From CBDCWO01 sp965223405 (GTDB taxonomy: Bacteria > Bacteroidota > Bacteroidia > Chitinophagales > Saprospiraceae): a DNA stretch of 64,000 nt. The translations under genes and the position numbers were made by a program. Positions within the stretch are counted from its first letter, which is position 1. Each line of letters begins with the position of its first letter. Below, one piece after another: positions 19,600-27,619 of this stretch. The notes below the pieces were generated by a model that was given only the letters and a program-made list of their open reading frames with translations, ran no database searches and had not been told where the DNA came from. The stretch is taken from NCBI GenBank assembly GCA_965223405.1, contig CBDCWO010000006.1:4712001-4776000 (forward strand), read 5' to 3'.

Positions 19600-20772
19600 A
19601 TGAAATATTTATACCTATCAATTTTCAGTTTATTCTTAATCTTATCAACTTCTTGTATTGATAATGACTCGATTGAGGAAGGAAAAATTGATCTATCACC
19701 ATGTTTTGAGCAAAAAAATCAAAATGTAAGTTTAAGCTCAATAGCCAATCATATTGAATACATCCCCTTGCAAACCAACTCAGAATCTGCATTTGGAAGG
19801 ATCGACAAGCTATTTATTGGCGACAACCATGTCGTGGTTTTTGGGAGAAATGCCAGATCTGTTTTAGTATTTGATATAAAAGGTCGGTTTATTTGTGATT
19901 TAACAAAAAAAGGAAAAGGACCAAGTGAAATCCTCGAAGTTTCTTCATTAAGTTATAATCAAAAAATGAACAAACTTGCCATAATGGATAACCGACAAAA
20001 AAAGATAATAACTTTTGATTTCAACAAAGAATTTCTATCCACTGAATTTTCCATTGAAACATTTCCGTCGGAAATTTTTTTAAGAAATAGTGGAGAATAT
20101 TGGTTCTACTTCCCACCTCCGGTCCATATGAAGAATAATAGAAAATATAGTTTTTTGATTTTCAATTCTGAGGGCAAGCTCCTTAATCGATTATGGAAAA
20201 GAAAAAATGCTTCATTTGAAGGGCAATAAAGAGTATTGCAAAAATTTGTAAATAATAGTGATGATGTTAAAATCTGGGAGTCTCAAAACCAAATAGTATT
20301 GAAAGTGGAACAAAACAATTTGATCAAGCAAGAATATCGTTTTACCAATTCCGCACCTTACGAAGATGATGCTTCAGAAACCATGATGTTTTATAAAAGA
20401 AATTACAATATTATAACTAAACTTCTATTTACGGATAGGTATTTCTTTTTAAAAGGATATGGTGATGGCAGGGGGATATTCGGTTTATATGATTTAGGCT
20501 CTGATTCCTGTCAAAAACTCCAGATATTTGTTGATCATCGGTTAGGTGGATTTATTGATGATTTGGATGGCGGAGTTCCATTCTTCCCTCAATTTGTCAT
20601 AAATGATTTTGCCATTGCTGATGTGTTAAATTGGGACAATGTTGGTATGATTTCAAAAGAGGATATTAAGTCTGAATCTTTTCTGAGAATCAAAGAAAAT
20701 TATGATTTTAACGATAATCCGGTGATTAGAATTGTCTATTTAAAGGAGTTGGGAAAGAGTAATGAGTATTGA
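19600..20772 (+). pseudogene. 6-bladed beta-propeller lipoprotein gene interrupted by an in-frame TAA
   Basis: The reading frame from ATG 19600 begins with a lipoprotein signal (MKYLYLSIFSLFLILSTSC) and continues as a 6-bladed beta-propeller protein of the Bacteroidota type (IEYIPLQTNSES, RIDKLFIGD, GRFICDLTKKGKGPSE). It stops at TAA 20227-20229. The same frame resumes at the next codon with typical family content (MMFYKRNYNIITKLLFTDRY, LGGFIDDLDGG) and runs to TGA 20770-20772. The interrupted length, about 390 codons, equals a normal family member, so a single nonsense change (or sequencing error) is the simplest reading. The final residues and stop codon lie inside a GAGTATTGAGTAGAGAG repeat. 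Confidence 0.8.
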
Positions 20773-20806
20773 GTAGAGAGTATTGAGATAAGAGTAGTGA
20801 GTACGA
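20761..20806. repeat. Stutter repeat (second copy)
   Basis: Tract of GAGTATTGAG/TAGAGAG/ATAAGAG/TAGTGAG units. It contains the 17-mer GAGTATTGAGTAGAGAG at 20764-20780, identical to 15901-15917. It supplies the stop codon of the broken propeller gene. Confidence 0.7.
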
Positions 20807-20864
20807 CACATTTAAGCCGGCATCCTCTTTCTTCCTTTATAAATATTATTTTATTTTTGTATGT

Positions 20865-22607
20865 ATGCAAAAATTACTACGCCATTTACTCACCATCTTT
20901 TTAATAATTGTATTTTTTCAAGACATTGGTCTTACTCAAAGCCATGATCTTTTCTTACGCGGACAATGGGACGACAATTCACTTCCAACCTCTAGTGGAA
21001 TTACCTTTAATGAGGTATGGGGATATGCAATAGACAATCGGGAATACGGAATTATGGGAAGCCTTGGAGGTACTTATTTTATCGATATAACCATCCCGGC
21101 GACCCCAATAGTAGCAGATTACGAAACCGGGAAATATCAATCCTCCGTGTGGAGAGATATTAAAACCTATCAACATTATGCCTATGTTGTAGCGGATGCC
21201 GGCTCATCCAGCTTACAGGTTTTTGACTTATCTCACCTTCCGGATTCGGTCAAGAAAGTGTACGACAGCGATGTTTTCTTTGCCAGGGCTCATAATATTT
21301 TTATAGATGAAACGGCGGGTATACTTTATGCCTGTGGCACCAGTACTCAATCCAATGGATTGATTCTTTTAGATATCCAAACAGATCCTGCTAATCCATC
21401 CTTGCTATTAAGCATTAATCTAGGCCATTATACGCATGACCTTTATGTGAAAGATAATATTGCCTATTGTTTTGGAGCCGGTGCGGGAGTATTTATTTAC
21501 GATTTTTCGAATACCTCCAATGTTCAAACTATTGGTGCGATTTCCTCTTATCAGGACAAAGGATATAGCCACAGTGGTTGGCTAAGTGAAGATGGTCAGT
21601 ATTTGATCATGGCCGATGAAACCCATGATAAAAGGCTTAAGATCGCAGATATTTCAAATTTAAATTCCCCCCAAATTGTCTCTCTCTTTAAATCGACATT
21701 GGATTGTCCTACAGCTACAGGAAGTATTACCCACAATCCAATAGTTAAAGGGGACTACATCTATTGCTCTTATTACCATGACGGTGTACAACTCTTTGAT
21801 ATGAGTAATCCGCTCTATCCAAATCGAATCGCCTACTATGATACGGAGCCAGGGAATACTTCGTATTCGGGATTTACCGGTTGCTGGGGGATATATCCTT
21901 TTCTCCCCTCCGGCTTGATCCTTGCATCCGATGTCAAGCATGGGTTATTCATATTGGAGCATATTCCTTCTAATACGCCCAAACGAATCTATGTGGATCA
22001 GTCGGTTACGGAAGATGATCAATTGGGATACTGTTGGAACAATGCATTTAAGTCACTGGCAAACGCATTACATTATTGCAATCCGGGAGACTCCCTCTTA
22101 ATCGCCGCTGGAACTTATTTCCCTGAATCTGCAAATCGGGATGGTTCTTTTTTATTTTCTGAAACGATAACTATTCTGGGTGGCTTTCCAAGTGGTGGTA
22201 GTAGTATAACTGCCAGAAACCCGGTTGCAAATCCAACGGTTTTATCCGGAGATATTGGAATTCTGGGGTCTACAGCCGACAATGTGTTTCATGTGGTAAA
22301 AGTCAATTCGAGCTCCGCAGAGGTTGTGCTGGATGGAATTCAGATTTCCGGTGGAAATGCCAATGGATCAGCCATGAATGCCGTAGGATCCGCTATTTAT
22401 AATGAGGGCAAATTGTATTTAAAGAATATCGTACTGTCCGGTAATTCAGGAACCGGCCAGGGTAGTATTGTTTTCAATTCAGGCCCCAACGCTATCCTGA
22501 CTTTGGATCAGACACAAACTGACCTTCAGGGATCCGGCAACCAGGAAATATTGAACACCAACAATGGAAAAGTCATCTTTAAGGGAACCAACTGGTTTAA
22601 TAAATGA
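20865..22607 (+). CDS. Choice-of-anchor B / LVIVD-repeat secreted protein with C-terminal beta-helix-like region
   Basis: A 580-residue secreted protein (signal LLTIFLIIVFFQDIGLTQ). Residues about 30-365 match the choice-of-anchor-B family: NEVWGYAIDNREYGIMGSLG, SVWRDIKTYQHYAYVV, FFARAHNIFIDE and HDKRLKIADIS, which contain LVIVD-like repeats. The remainder looks like a right-handed beta-helix module (ANALHYCNPGDSLLIAAGTY, then DGSFLFSETITILGGF). Family members are usually cell-surface or secreted, but no T9SS sorting domain is present at the C-terminus, so it may be shorter than relatives or use another route. A TATTTTTG box at 20852-20859 lies only 5 nt from the ATG. Function unknown. Confidence 0.8.
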   Translation: MQKLLRHLLTIFLIIVFFQDIGLTQSHDLFLRGQWDDNSLPTSSGITFNEVWGYAIDNREYGIMGSLGGTYFIDITIPATPIVADYETGKYQSSVWRDIKTYQHYAYVVADAGSSSLQVFDLSHLPDSVKKVYDSDVFFARAHNIFIDETAGILYACGTSTQSNGLILLDIQTDPANPSLLLSINLGHYTHDLYVKDNIAYCFGAGAGVFIYDFSNTSNVQTIGAISSYQDKGYSHSGWLSEDGQYLIMADETHDKRLKIADISNLNSPQIVSLFKSTLDCPTATGSITHNPIVKGDYIYCSYYHDGVQLFDMSNPLYPNRIAYYDTEPGNTSYSGFTGCWGIYPFLPSGLILASDVKHGLFILEHIPSNTPKRIYVDQSVTEDDQLGYCWNNAFKSLANALHYCNPGDSLLIAAGTYFPESANRDGSFLFSETITILGGFPSGGSSITARNPVANPTVLSGDIGILGSTADNVFHVVKVNSSSAEVVLDGIQISGGNANGSAMNAVGSAIYNEGKLYLKNIVLSGNSGTGQGSIVFNSGPNAILTLDQTQTDLQGSGNQEILNTNNGKVIFKGTNWFNK

Positions 22608-22950
22608 CCGTATTTTGCCCAAATCAGATTAGCTGATGTGCGTTATGTAGCTTTATATAAATATCCCTTCAAAATGTGAAGAGGACTTCCAATACGTTCT
22701 CAAAATAGTTCCAATCTAGCTATTCGCGTTAAAATTATTTTCATGAAGTTTTTAACCGACTTCAATAGGAAGAAGGAAAGGTATTTGGACTAAAGGGTAA
22801 TACTTTAGAGCAAAGAAAGAGCAATGCCCTACTGCTTTAAATTGGCCATTGACCCACATTCTTTCTCAATTCAAAGCCTCTTTTGATTAATTTTCATAGA
22901 TGAATAGTATTTTTTCCGTGATATCCGAGAATTTATGTATGTTTGTAACT
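22608..22950. other. Intergenic region ahead of the aromatic amino acid leader
   Basis: No gene was seen. It contains GTTTTTAACCGACTTCAATAG (about 22749-22769), which resembles the terminal repeat of the palindromic element at 37165-37381, but no partner end was found here. The last 15 bases contain a promoter-like TATGTTTG. Confidence 0.5.
22938..22945 (+). promoter_or_regulatory. Candidate -7 element for the aromatic operon leader
   Basis: TATGTTTG matches the Bacteroidota -7 consensus TAnnTTTG. No good TTG was found at the expected -33 distance. A start site 5-6 nt downstream would put the 5' end almost on the ATG of leader ORF 1 (22951), so the leader could be nearly leaderless. Weak evidence. 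Confidence 0.35.
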
Positions 22951-23016
22951 ATGAAGACGACTTACACCTATTGTTTTGATTTTGGATATTTCTTTTTCGA
23001 AAGAATAAGGACCTGA
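22951..23016 (+). CDS. Leader peptide 1 of the Phe/Tyr operon
   Basis: A 21-codon ORF starting at ATG 22951 (MKTTYTYCFDFGYFFF, then ERIRT) and ending at TGA 23014-23016. It has five Phe (positions 9, 11, 14, 15, 16) and three Tyr (5, 7, 13), 8 of 21 residues. The FFF run at 22990-22998 lies just before an AGGACCT segment that can form an antiterminator. The composition matches the known principle of the enterobacterial pheA leader, whose peptide is also Phe-rich, and the genes downstream make Phe and Tyr. The peptide itself is probably only a translation sensor. It was identified from composition and context, not homology. Confidence 0.8.
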   Translation: MKTTYTYCFDFGYFFFERIRT

Positions 23017-23067
23017 TTTTATTAATCTATTGATTGATTTATGAAGGTCCTGAAAAGGACCTTTTTT
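23008..23067 (+). promoter_or_regulatory. Attenuator 1 (antiterminator/terminator switch)
   Basis: AGGACCT at 23008-23014 (overlapping the leader-1 stop codon) is complementary to AGGTCCT at 23045-23051. The latter is also the first arm of the terminator AAGGTCCT-GAAA-AGGACCTT followed by Ts. The two pairings exclude each other. A ribosome stalled on the Phe codons would leave 23008-23014 free and favour the antiterminator; one reaching the stop codon would cover it and allow termination. Confidence 0.78.
23044..23067 (+). terminator. Intrinsic terminator of attenuator 1
   Basis: Perfect 8-bp stem AAGGTCCT (23044-23051) / AGGACCTT (23056-23063) with a GAAA loop, running into a T tract ending at 23067. 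Confidence 0.85.
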
Positions 23068-23078
23068 AATTGATAATT

Positions 23079-23150
23079 ATGGCATACAGAACTTATACAT
23101 TTAACTTTTTTTACAACTTTTATTTTAAAAATAAGATGGACTCGATATGA
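23079..23150 (+). CDS. Leader peptide 2 of the Phe/Tyr operon
   Basis: A 23-codon ORF starting at ATG 23079 (MAYRTYTFNFFYNFYF, then KNKMDSI) and ending at TGA 23148-23150. It has five Phe (8, 10, 11, 14, 16) and four Tyr (3, 6, 12, 15), 9 of 23 residues. It starts 11 nt after the T tract of terminator 1. The TYTFNFF core resembles TYTYCFDF of leader 1, suggesting duplication. Its last codons overlap GGACTCGATA, one arm of the second antiterminator. The role is inferred from composition, position and the RNA elements. Confidence 0.8.
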   Translation: MAYRTYTFNFFYNFYFKNKMDSI

Positions 23151-23202
23151 GAGAAAAGTTTTTCATTCATTTATTGAGTCCCGAATCTGGGACTTTTTTT
23201 TT
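23138..23202 (+). promoter_or_regulatory. Attenuator 2 (antiterminator/terminator switch)
   Basis: GGACTCGATA at 23138-23147 can pair with TATTGAGTCC at 23172-23181 (10 bp including one G-U). This would sequester the first arm of the terminator AGTCCC/GGGACT (23177-23182 / 23189-23194). The stop codon of leader 2 (23148-23150) directly follows the upstream arm, so a terminating ribosome would block the antiterminator. The layout is the same as attenuator 1. Confidence 0.78.
23177..23202 (+). terminator. Intrinsic terminator of attenuator 2
   Basis: Stem AGTCCC (23177-23182) / GGGACT (23189-23194) with loop GAATCT and a 9-base T tract to 23202. It ends 12 nt before the pheA ATG. Confidence 0.85.
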
Positions 23203-23214
23203 GCAACGTAATCT

Positions 23215-24051
23215 ATGAAACGAATCATCATACAAGGTTATCCCGGAGCATTCCACGAGATTGCAGCCAGGCGATTTTTTAAAGACACTGAGTTGGAAAT
23301 AGTTGCTGCTGATACTTTTGAGGAAGTGGTGAGCAAAGCGAGCACTTTGAATGGCTGTGAGTATGGGATTATGGCTATCGAAAATTCTATTAGTGGTTCA
23401 TTGTTGTCAAATTACAAGTTACTTTACAATAGCAATTTGCAGGTAATTGGTGAGGTGTTTCTTAGGATTGAACAAAATCTACTGGTTAATCCGGGGTGTA
23501 AATTGGATGACCTGACCGAAGTGTATTCTCACCCAATTGCGTTTGCTCAGTGTCGGAATTTTTTTGACAATAATCCCCATTTAAAACTTATTGAAAATAT
23601 TGATACGGCATTGAGTGCCAAACTAATTGCTGAGAAAAAGCTCACACACGCTGGGGCGATTGCCAGTACTTTAGCCGCTGAAATGTACGGGTTGGAGAAC
23701 ATTGCCCCCAGTATTGAAACCAATAAGCAAAACTTTACTCGGTTTCTTATACTTGAGAATAATGACGACCATTCAAACACAAAGCGAAACAAAGTATCAT
23801 TGTGTTTTTCAGTATCTCATGAAATCGGCTCTTTACACAAGGTTTTGTCCATATTGGCTTTTCACAATGCCAATTTAACCAAGATTCAGAGTGTGCCCCT
23901 GATTGGAAAACCCTTTGAATATTTATTTTTTGCGGACTTTATTTTAGACGACACGAGTTCTTTTGATATCGTGATTACCTCGATTCGGCCCTTTACCGGT
24001 AGGTTGAAAATTCTAGGTAATTATCAAAAAGGGGAATATTATGGGACTTAA
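23215..24051 (+). CDS. pheA: Prephenate dehydratase
   Basis: A 278-residue enzyme converting prephenate to phenylpyruvate, the last committed step to Phe. The PDT domain (about residues 1-180) contains GYPGAFHEIAA, AIENSISGSLL and the substrate-binding TRFLIL block near 175. A C-terminal ACT domain (about 195-275; SLHKVLSILAFHNANLTKIQ) should bind Phe for feedback inhibition. The region equivalent to the enterobacterial ESRP motif reads IQSVP, as I recall for Bacteroidota homologues. No chorismate mutase is fused here; that activity is on the fourth gene. It is the first structural gene after the tandem attenuators and overlaps the next gene by 11 nt. Confidence 0.95.
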   Translation: MKRIIIQGYPGAFHEIAARRFFKDTELEIVAADTFEEVVSKASTLNGCEYGIMAIENSISGSLLSNYKLLYNSNLQVIGEVFLRIEQNLLVNPGCKLDDLTEVYSHPIAFAQCRNFFDNNPHLKLIENIDTALSAKLIAEKKLTHAGAIASTLAAEMYGLENIAPSIETNKQNFTRFLILENNDDHSNTKRNKVSLCFSVSHEIGSLHKVLSILAFHNANLTKIQSVPLIGKPFEYLFFADFILDDTSSFDIVITSIRPFTGRLKILGNYQKGEYYGT

Positions 24052-25201
24052 AGTAGCAGATCGTATAAGTCATGTGGATGAATATTATTTCTCTAGAAAA
24101 CTAAGAGAAATTGCTGGACTTAAAGCCGCCGGCCGACCGATTATTAATTTAGGAATTGGAAGTCCGGACTTACCACCACATCCTTTGGTAATTGATTCTT
24201 TAAACCGGAATAGTCTGGATCCCAAACTCCATGGATATCAATCCTATCAGGGATTACCTGCTCTAAGGGATGCCTGGTCAGCGTTTTACCAAAATAAATA
24301 TCGAGTAGCGGTTGACCCGAATCGGGAAGTTTTGCCATTGATTGGCTCGAAAGAAGGTATAATGCATATTTGTATGGCATTTGTAGATCCGGGGGATCAG
24401 GTACTAATTCCGGATCCCGGTTATCCTACTTATGCCTCTGCCAGTCGTATTGCCGGTGCTCAAATTGTTCCATATTCCCTTAAAGAGGAAAACAATTGGT
24501 ATCCGGATTGGGACCAAATCAACTCCCTTGATTTGAAGTCGGTGAAATTAATGTGGGTAAATTATCCCCACATGCCCACCGGGGCTCCCGCAGATGAATC
24601 ACTTTTTGAAAAACTTACGAAATGGGCGGAGCAACATCAGATTTTAGTAATTCACGACAATCCATATGGCTTTATCCGTACCGGAAATGCAACATCCATT
24701 TTCAACAAAAAGGTTCATTCTCCTTATGTTCTGGAACTAAACTCACTCAGTAAATCTCATAATCTGGCAGGATGGCGGCATGGTGTATTGATTGGATCTC
24801 AACATTTAGTTAAGAGTGTTTTGACATTTAAGAGTAATATGGATTCGGGAATGTTTGCCCCATCGCAATATGCGGCCATTCAAGCACTCTCGTTGCCGAA
24901 TGACTGGTATGAAGAATTAAATCGGGTTTACCATCGCAGGGCGTTGCTCGCCCGGGAGATCATGGATATTCTGCGCTGTACTTGTCGATCAGATCAGGTT
25001 GGTATGTTCATATGGGGTAAAGTCCCTGAATTAGATGGTTACGCTATTTCCGATCGTCTGCTTTATGATCAGGATGTATTTATAACACCAGGAGGAATAT
25101 TTGGAAAAGAAGGAGAAAACTATATTAGAATTTCTTTATGCGCTAATGAAGATATGTTGAATCAAGTCGTGGACAGATTATCAAAAAAGGTTACCATTTG
25201 A
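24041..25201 (+). CDS. Aminotransferase class I/II (probable aromatic/aspartate type)
   Basis: A 386-residue PLP-dependent aminotransferase. The PLP lysine is K238 in NSLSKSHNLAGWRHG, and DNPYGFI carries the Asp near 206 that binds the PLP nitrogen. The usual NPTG block reads HMPTG, with Met at the common Asn position. Between prephenate dehydratase and prephenate dehydrogenase, the natural role is transamination of phenylpyruvate and 4-hydroxyphenylpyruvate, or of prephenate to arogenate; sequence alone does not decide. ATG 24041 lies inside the end of pheA (11-nt overlap) and the stop overlaps the next start, indicating translational coupling in one operon. Confidence 0.9.
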   Translation: MGLKVADRISHVDEYYFSRKLREIAGLKAAGRPIINLGIGSPDLPPHPLVIDSLNRNSLDPKLHGYQSYQGLPALRDAWSAFYQNKYRVAVDPNREVLPLIGSKEGIMHICMAFVDPGDQVLIPDPGYPTYASASRIAGAQIVPYSLKEENNWYPDWDQINSLDLKSVKLMWVNYPHMPTGAPADESLFEKLTKWAEQHQILVIHDNPYGFIRTGNATSIFNKKVHSPYVLELNSLSKSHNLAGWRHGVLIGSQHLVKSVLTFKSNMDSGMFAPSQYAAIQALSLPNDWYEELNRVYHRRALLAREIMDILRCTCRSDQVGMFIWGKVPELDGYAISDRLLYDQDVFITPGGIFGKEGENYIRISLCANEDMLNQVVDRLSKKVTI

Positions 25202-26043
25202 AAAAAGCAACTATTATCGGACTCGGACATATTGGTGGATCTATTGGATTGGCACTGCAAGAGATTTATCCGACCATTTCAGTTACTGGAGTAGATGCGA
25301 ATCCGGAAAATGCCAAGTCGGCTTTGGAAAGAGGATTAGTCCATTCAATTACCGATTTAGCCGAGGGTGTAAGTTTAGGATATTTCATAATTGTTGCTAC
25401 TCCGGTAAATGCTTTGCTGGAAGTAATTCCTAACGTATTGGATCTGATCGGCCCGGATCAAATTGTAATTGACGTAGGTTCTACAAAACAGGAACTGTTG
25501 CAAAGTATAAAAGATCATCCCATGAGAAGTCGGTTTGTAGCAACCCATCCAATGGCTGGGAAAGAGCATTCCGGGCCCCAAGCGGCTGAATTGGGATTAT
25601 TCAATGGAAAATGTACTGTCTTATGCGAAACCGGTGCCAATAATCCGGAGACAATTGAATGCGTCGAAAAAATGTATCGCCAATTAGGTATGAGGGTTAT
25701 CTATATGGATGCACAGGCTCACGATCTTCATGCGGCTTACGTATCTCATATATCCCACATCAGTTCATTTGCACTGGCCCTGACCGTATTGGCGAAAGAA
25801 AAGGACGAAAAAAGCATTTTCAATATGGCAAGCGGTGGATTTAGTAGCACGGTTCGCTTAGCTAAAAGTTCTCCGGATATGTGGGTACCCATTTTTAAAC
25901 AAAACAGGGATAATGTTCTTGATGTTTTGGATGAGCATATCAATACCCTCGCTCGTTTTAGAAGTTTATTGATAAAAAAAGATTTTAACACATTTTATAA
26001 ACTGATTGAGCACGCCAATCATATACGCAAAATTTTAAAATAA
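25198..26043 (+). CDS. tyrA: Prephenate (or arogenate) dehydrogenase
   Basis: A 281-residue NAD(P)-dependent dehydrogenase of tyrosine synthesis. The Rossmann motif GLGHIGGSIG begins at residue 8, which supports the TTG start at 25198 overlapping the previous stop as TTGA. VDVGSTK, THPMAGKEHSGP and the later AAYVSHISHISSFALAL block (His-rich catalytic region) are typical of TyrA. It lacks an ACT or chorismate mutase domain. As third gene of the operon it competes with PheA for prephenate, so shared attenuation by Phe and Tyr codons makes sense. Confidence 0.94.
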   Translation: MKKATIIGLGHIGGSIGLALQEIYPTISVTGVDANPENAKSALERGLVHSITDLAEGVSLGYFIIVATPVNALLEVIPNVLDLIGPDQIVIDVGSTKQELLQSIKDHPMRSRFVATHPMAGKEHSGPQAAELGLFNGKCTVLCETGANNPETIECVEKMYRQLGMRVIYMDAQAHDLHAAYVSHISHISSFALALTVLAKEKDEKSIFNMASGGFSSTVRLAKSSPDMWVPIFKQNRDNVLDVLDEHINTLARFRSLLIKKDFNTFYKLIEHANHIRKILK

Positions 26044-26048
26044 GAATC

Positions 26049-27137
26049 ATGGAAATGAATTTTTCACCAATTTTCGAAAAAAAGGAAACACCTATTCTCA
26101 TCGCAGGCCCATGTAGTGCCGAAACGGAAGAGCAAGTTATGCAAACTGCCTCCGACCTGTCCGATCTTAATATCGACCTGTTTAGAGCCGGAATTTGGAA
26201 ACCCCGAACCCGACCAGGTTCTTTTGAAGGGATCGGTAGAGAAGGGTTGAACTGGATGAAAAATGTGAAAGAAGAGTTTGGAATGAAAACTACTGTTGAG
26301 GTTGCCAATACCAAACATGTTTTTGAAGTATTGAAAGCAGGGATTGATGTGATTTGGATCGGTGCCCGGACCACTGTAAATCCTTTTTCCGTGCAAGAAA
26401 TCGCAGATGCGCTGGAAGGAGTGGATATTCCGGTCATGATCAAAAATCCAATTAATCCGGATCTTAAATTATGGATAGGGGCTATAGAAAGGATATATAA
26501 AGCTGGAATAAATAGGATAGCTGTAATTCATCGCGGATTTTCAGGTTTTGGTAAATCGGTTTATCGCAATGCACCAAGATGGGAAATCGCTATAGAATTG
26601 AAGCGACAATTTCCTGATTTGGAAATGATTGTCGACTCAAGTCATATTTGTGGAAATCGTGAGAACCTAAGGGATATCTCACAAAAAGCACTTGATTTGC
26701 ATTACAATGGAGTCATGTTGGAAACACATATTGATCCGGATAATGCCTGGAGTGATGCAGCTCAGCAAGTAACTCCTTTTGGGTTCAAGGAAATCACTTC
26801 GAACTTGACTAAAAGAGCCTGGAAAACAGATAATCCGGAATTTTTGGAAAATATTCATGACTTAAGAAATCAAATCGATGTAGTTGATAAGGAAATCATG
26901 AATCTATTAAGTGAACGGATGAAGATTGCTGAAAACATCGGACTCTATAAAAAACAAAATAATATTTCCATATTCCAGCCTGAACGCTGGAATGAAATCA
27001 TCCAGGCCTCAGTGAATAAGGCCTCTGGACTGGGATTCAGTGAGCAATTTATCCGAAAAATTATGACCGCAATCCATCAGGAATCCATCAATCACCAATA
27101 CAACATCATTCACGAAGGAGAGAAAGTAAAGAAATAA
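26049..27137 (+). CDS. Bifunctional DAHP synthase / chorismate mutase
   Basis: A 362-residue fusion. Residues about 1-260 are a type I-beta (KDO8P-like) DAHP synthase: ILIAGPCSAE, RAGIWKPRTRPGSFEG, IGARTTVNP, IKNPINPD, VDSSHICGN and MLETHIDPDNAWSDAAQQ. Residues about 268-350 are an AroQ-type chorismate mutase (LRNQIDVVDKEIMNLLSERM, then KIAENIGLYKK). It therefore catalyses the first step of the shikimate pathway and chorismate to prephenate, feeding PheA and TyrA. It starts 5 nt after tyrA and ends the operon. This fusion orientation is familiar in Bacteroidota. No standard terminator follows. Confidence 0.95.
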   Translation: MEMNFSPIFEKKETPILIAGPCSAETEEQVMQTASDLSDLNIDLFRAGIWKPRTRPGSFEGIGREGLNWMKNVKEEFGMKTTVEVANTKHVFEVLKAGIDVIWIGARTTVNPFSVQEIADALEGVDIPVMIKNPINPDLKLWIGAIERIYKAGINRIAVIHRGFSGFGKSVYRNAPRWEIAIELKRQFPDLEMIVDSSHICGNRENLRDISQKALDLHYNGVMLETHIDPDNAWSDAAQQVTPFGFKEITSNLTKRAWKTDNPEFLENIHDLRNQIDVVDKEIMNLLSERMKIAENIGLYKKQNNISIFQPERWNEIIQASVNKASGLGFSEQFIRKIMTAIHQESINHQYNIIHEGEKVKK

Positions 27138-27619
27138 ACCTACAGGATAGAATAGCTGCCGAACTGATGTATTGGGTAAATCTATTTAATTTAGCATCAG
27201 GCATCTCTGTGCACCGGAATGGCATTTAGGTAAAGTATGATCAAACAAGACTCAGGGGTTTGAATGACCTGTTGTGACATCCTCGGGATAGGTTCTTTTC
27301 ACTGATCAATAGGTAAAATATAAAATTCAGATTCGAATTCCTTATTATTGCAAGTAATAGTGCATTCTGCTAGTACTTCGGGAACAAAGTAATGGCACTA
27401 TAATACGACGTTATTTTTGATTTTGAAAAGGTCCGCGACTCTCGCAGAGACGAGTTCACAAGACTCTTCGGAGCGAAGGTTCTCGCATGTAGCCCAAGTT
27501 ACATAAGAGGTTCTTCAACGTAGTATAAATTAAAAAAAAACTAGTAGAATGGTGTTAGAATTTCGTTCCAGAAGTACTAACCAATAGCAATTAATTATTC
27601 ATCAAATTGTTGTGTTCCA
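27138..27619. other. Intergenic region after the aromatic operon
   Basis: 482 bp without a convincing gene. Its second half holds the palindromic element at 27371-27579. The first half (27138-27370) shows nothing recognisable and no clear terminator. Confidence 0.5.
27371..27579. repeat. Palindromic intergenic element E1
   Basis: Near-perfect terminal inverted repeats: TAGTACTTCGGGAACAAA at 27371-27388 pairs with its near-complement ending GTTCCAGAAGTACTA at 27579. An inner pair is AATACGACGTT with AACGTAGTAT. The apex contains TAGCCCAAGTTA (27490-27501) within ATGTA...TACAT. Elements at 37165-37381 and 46213-46374 share the apical motif. It lies between the aromatic operon and the GH29 gene. 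Confidence 0.65.
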
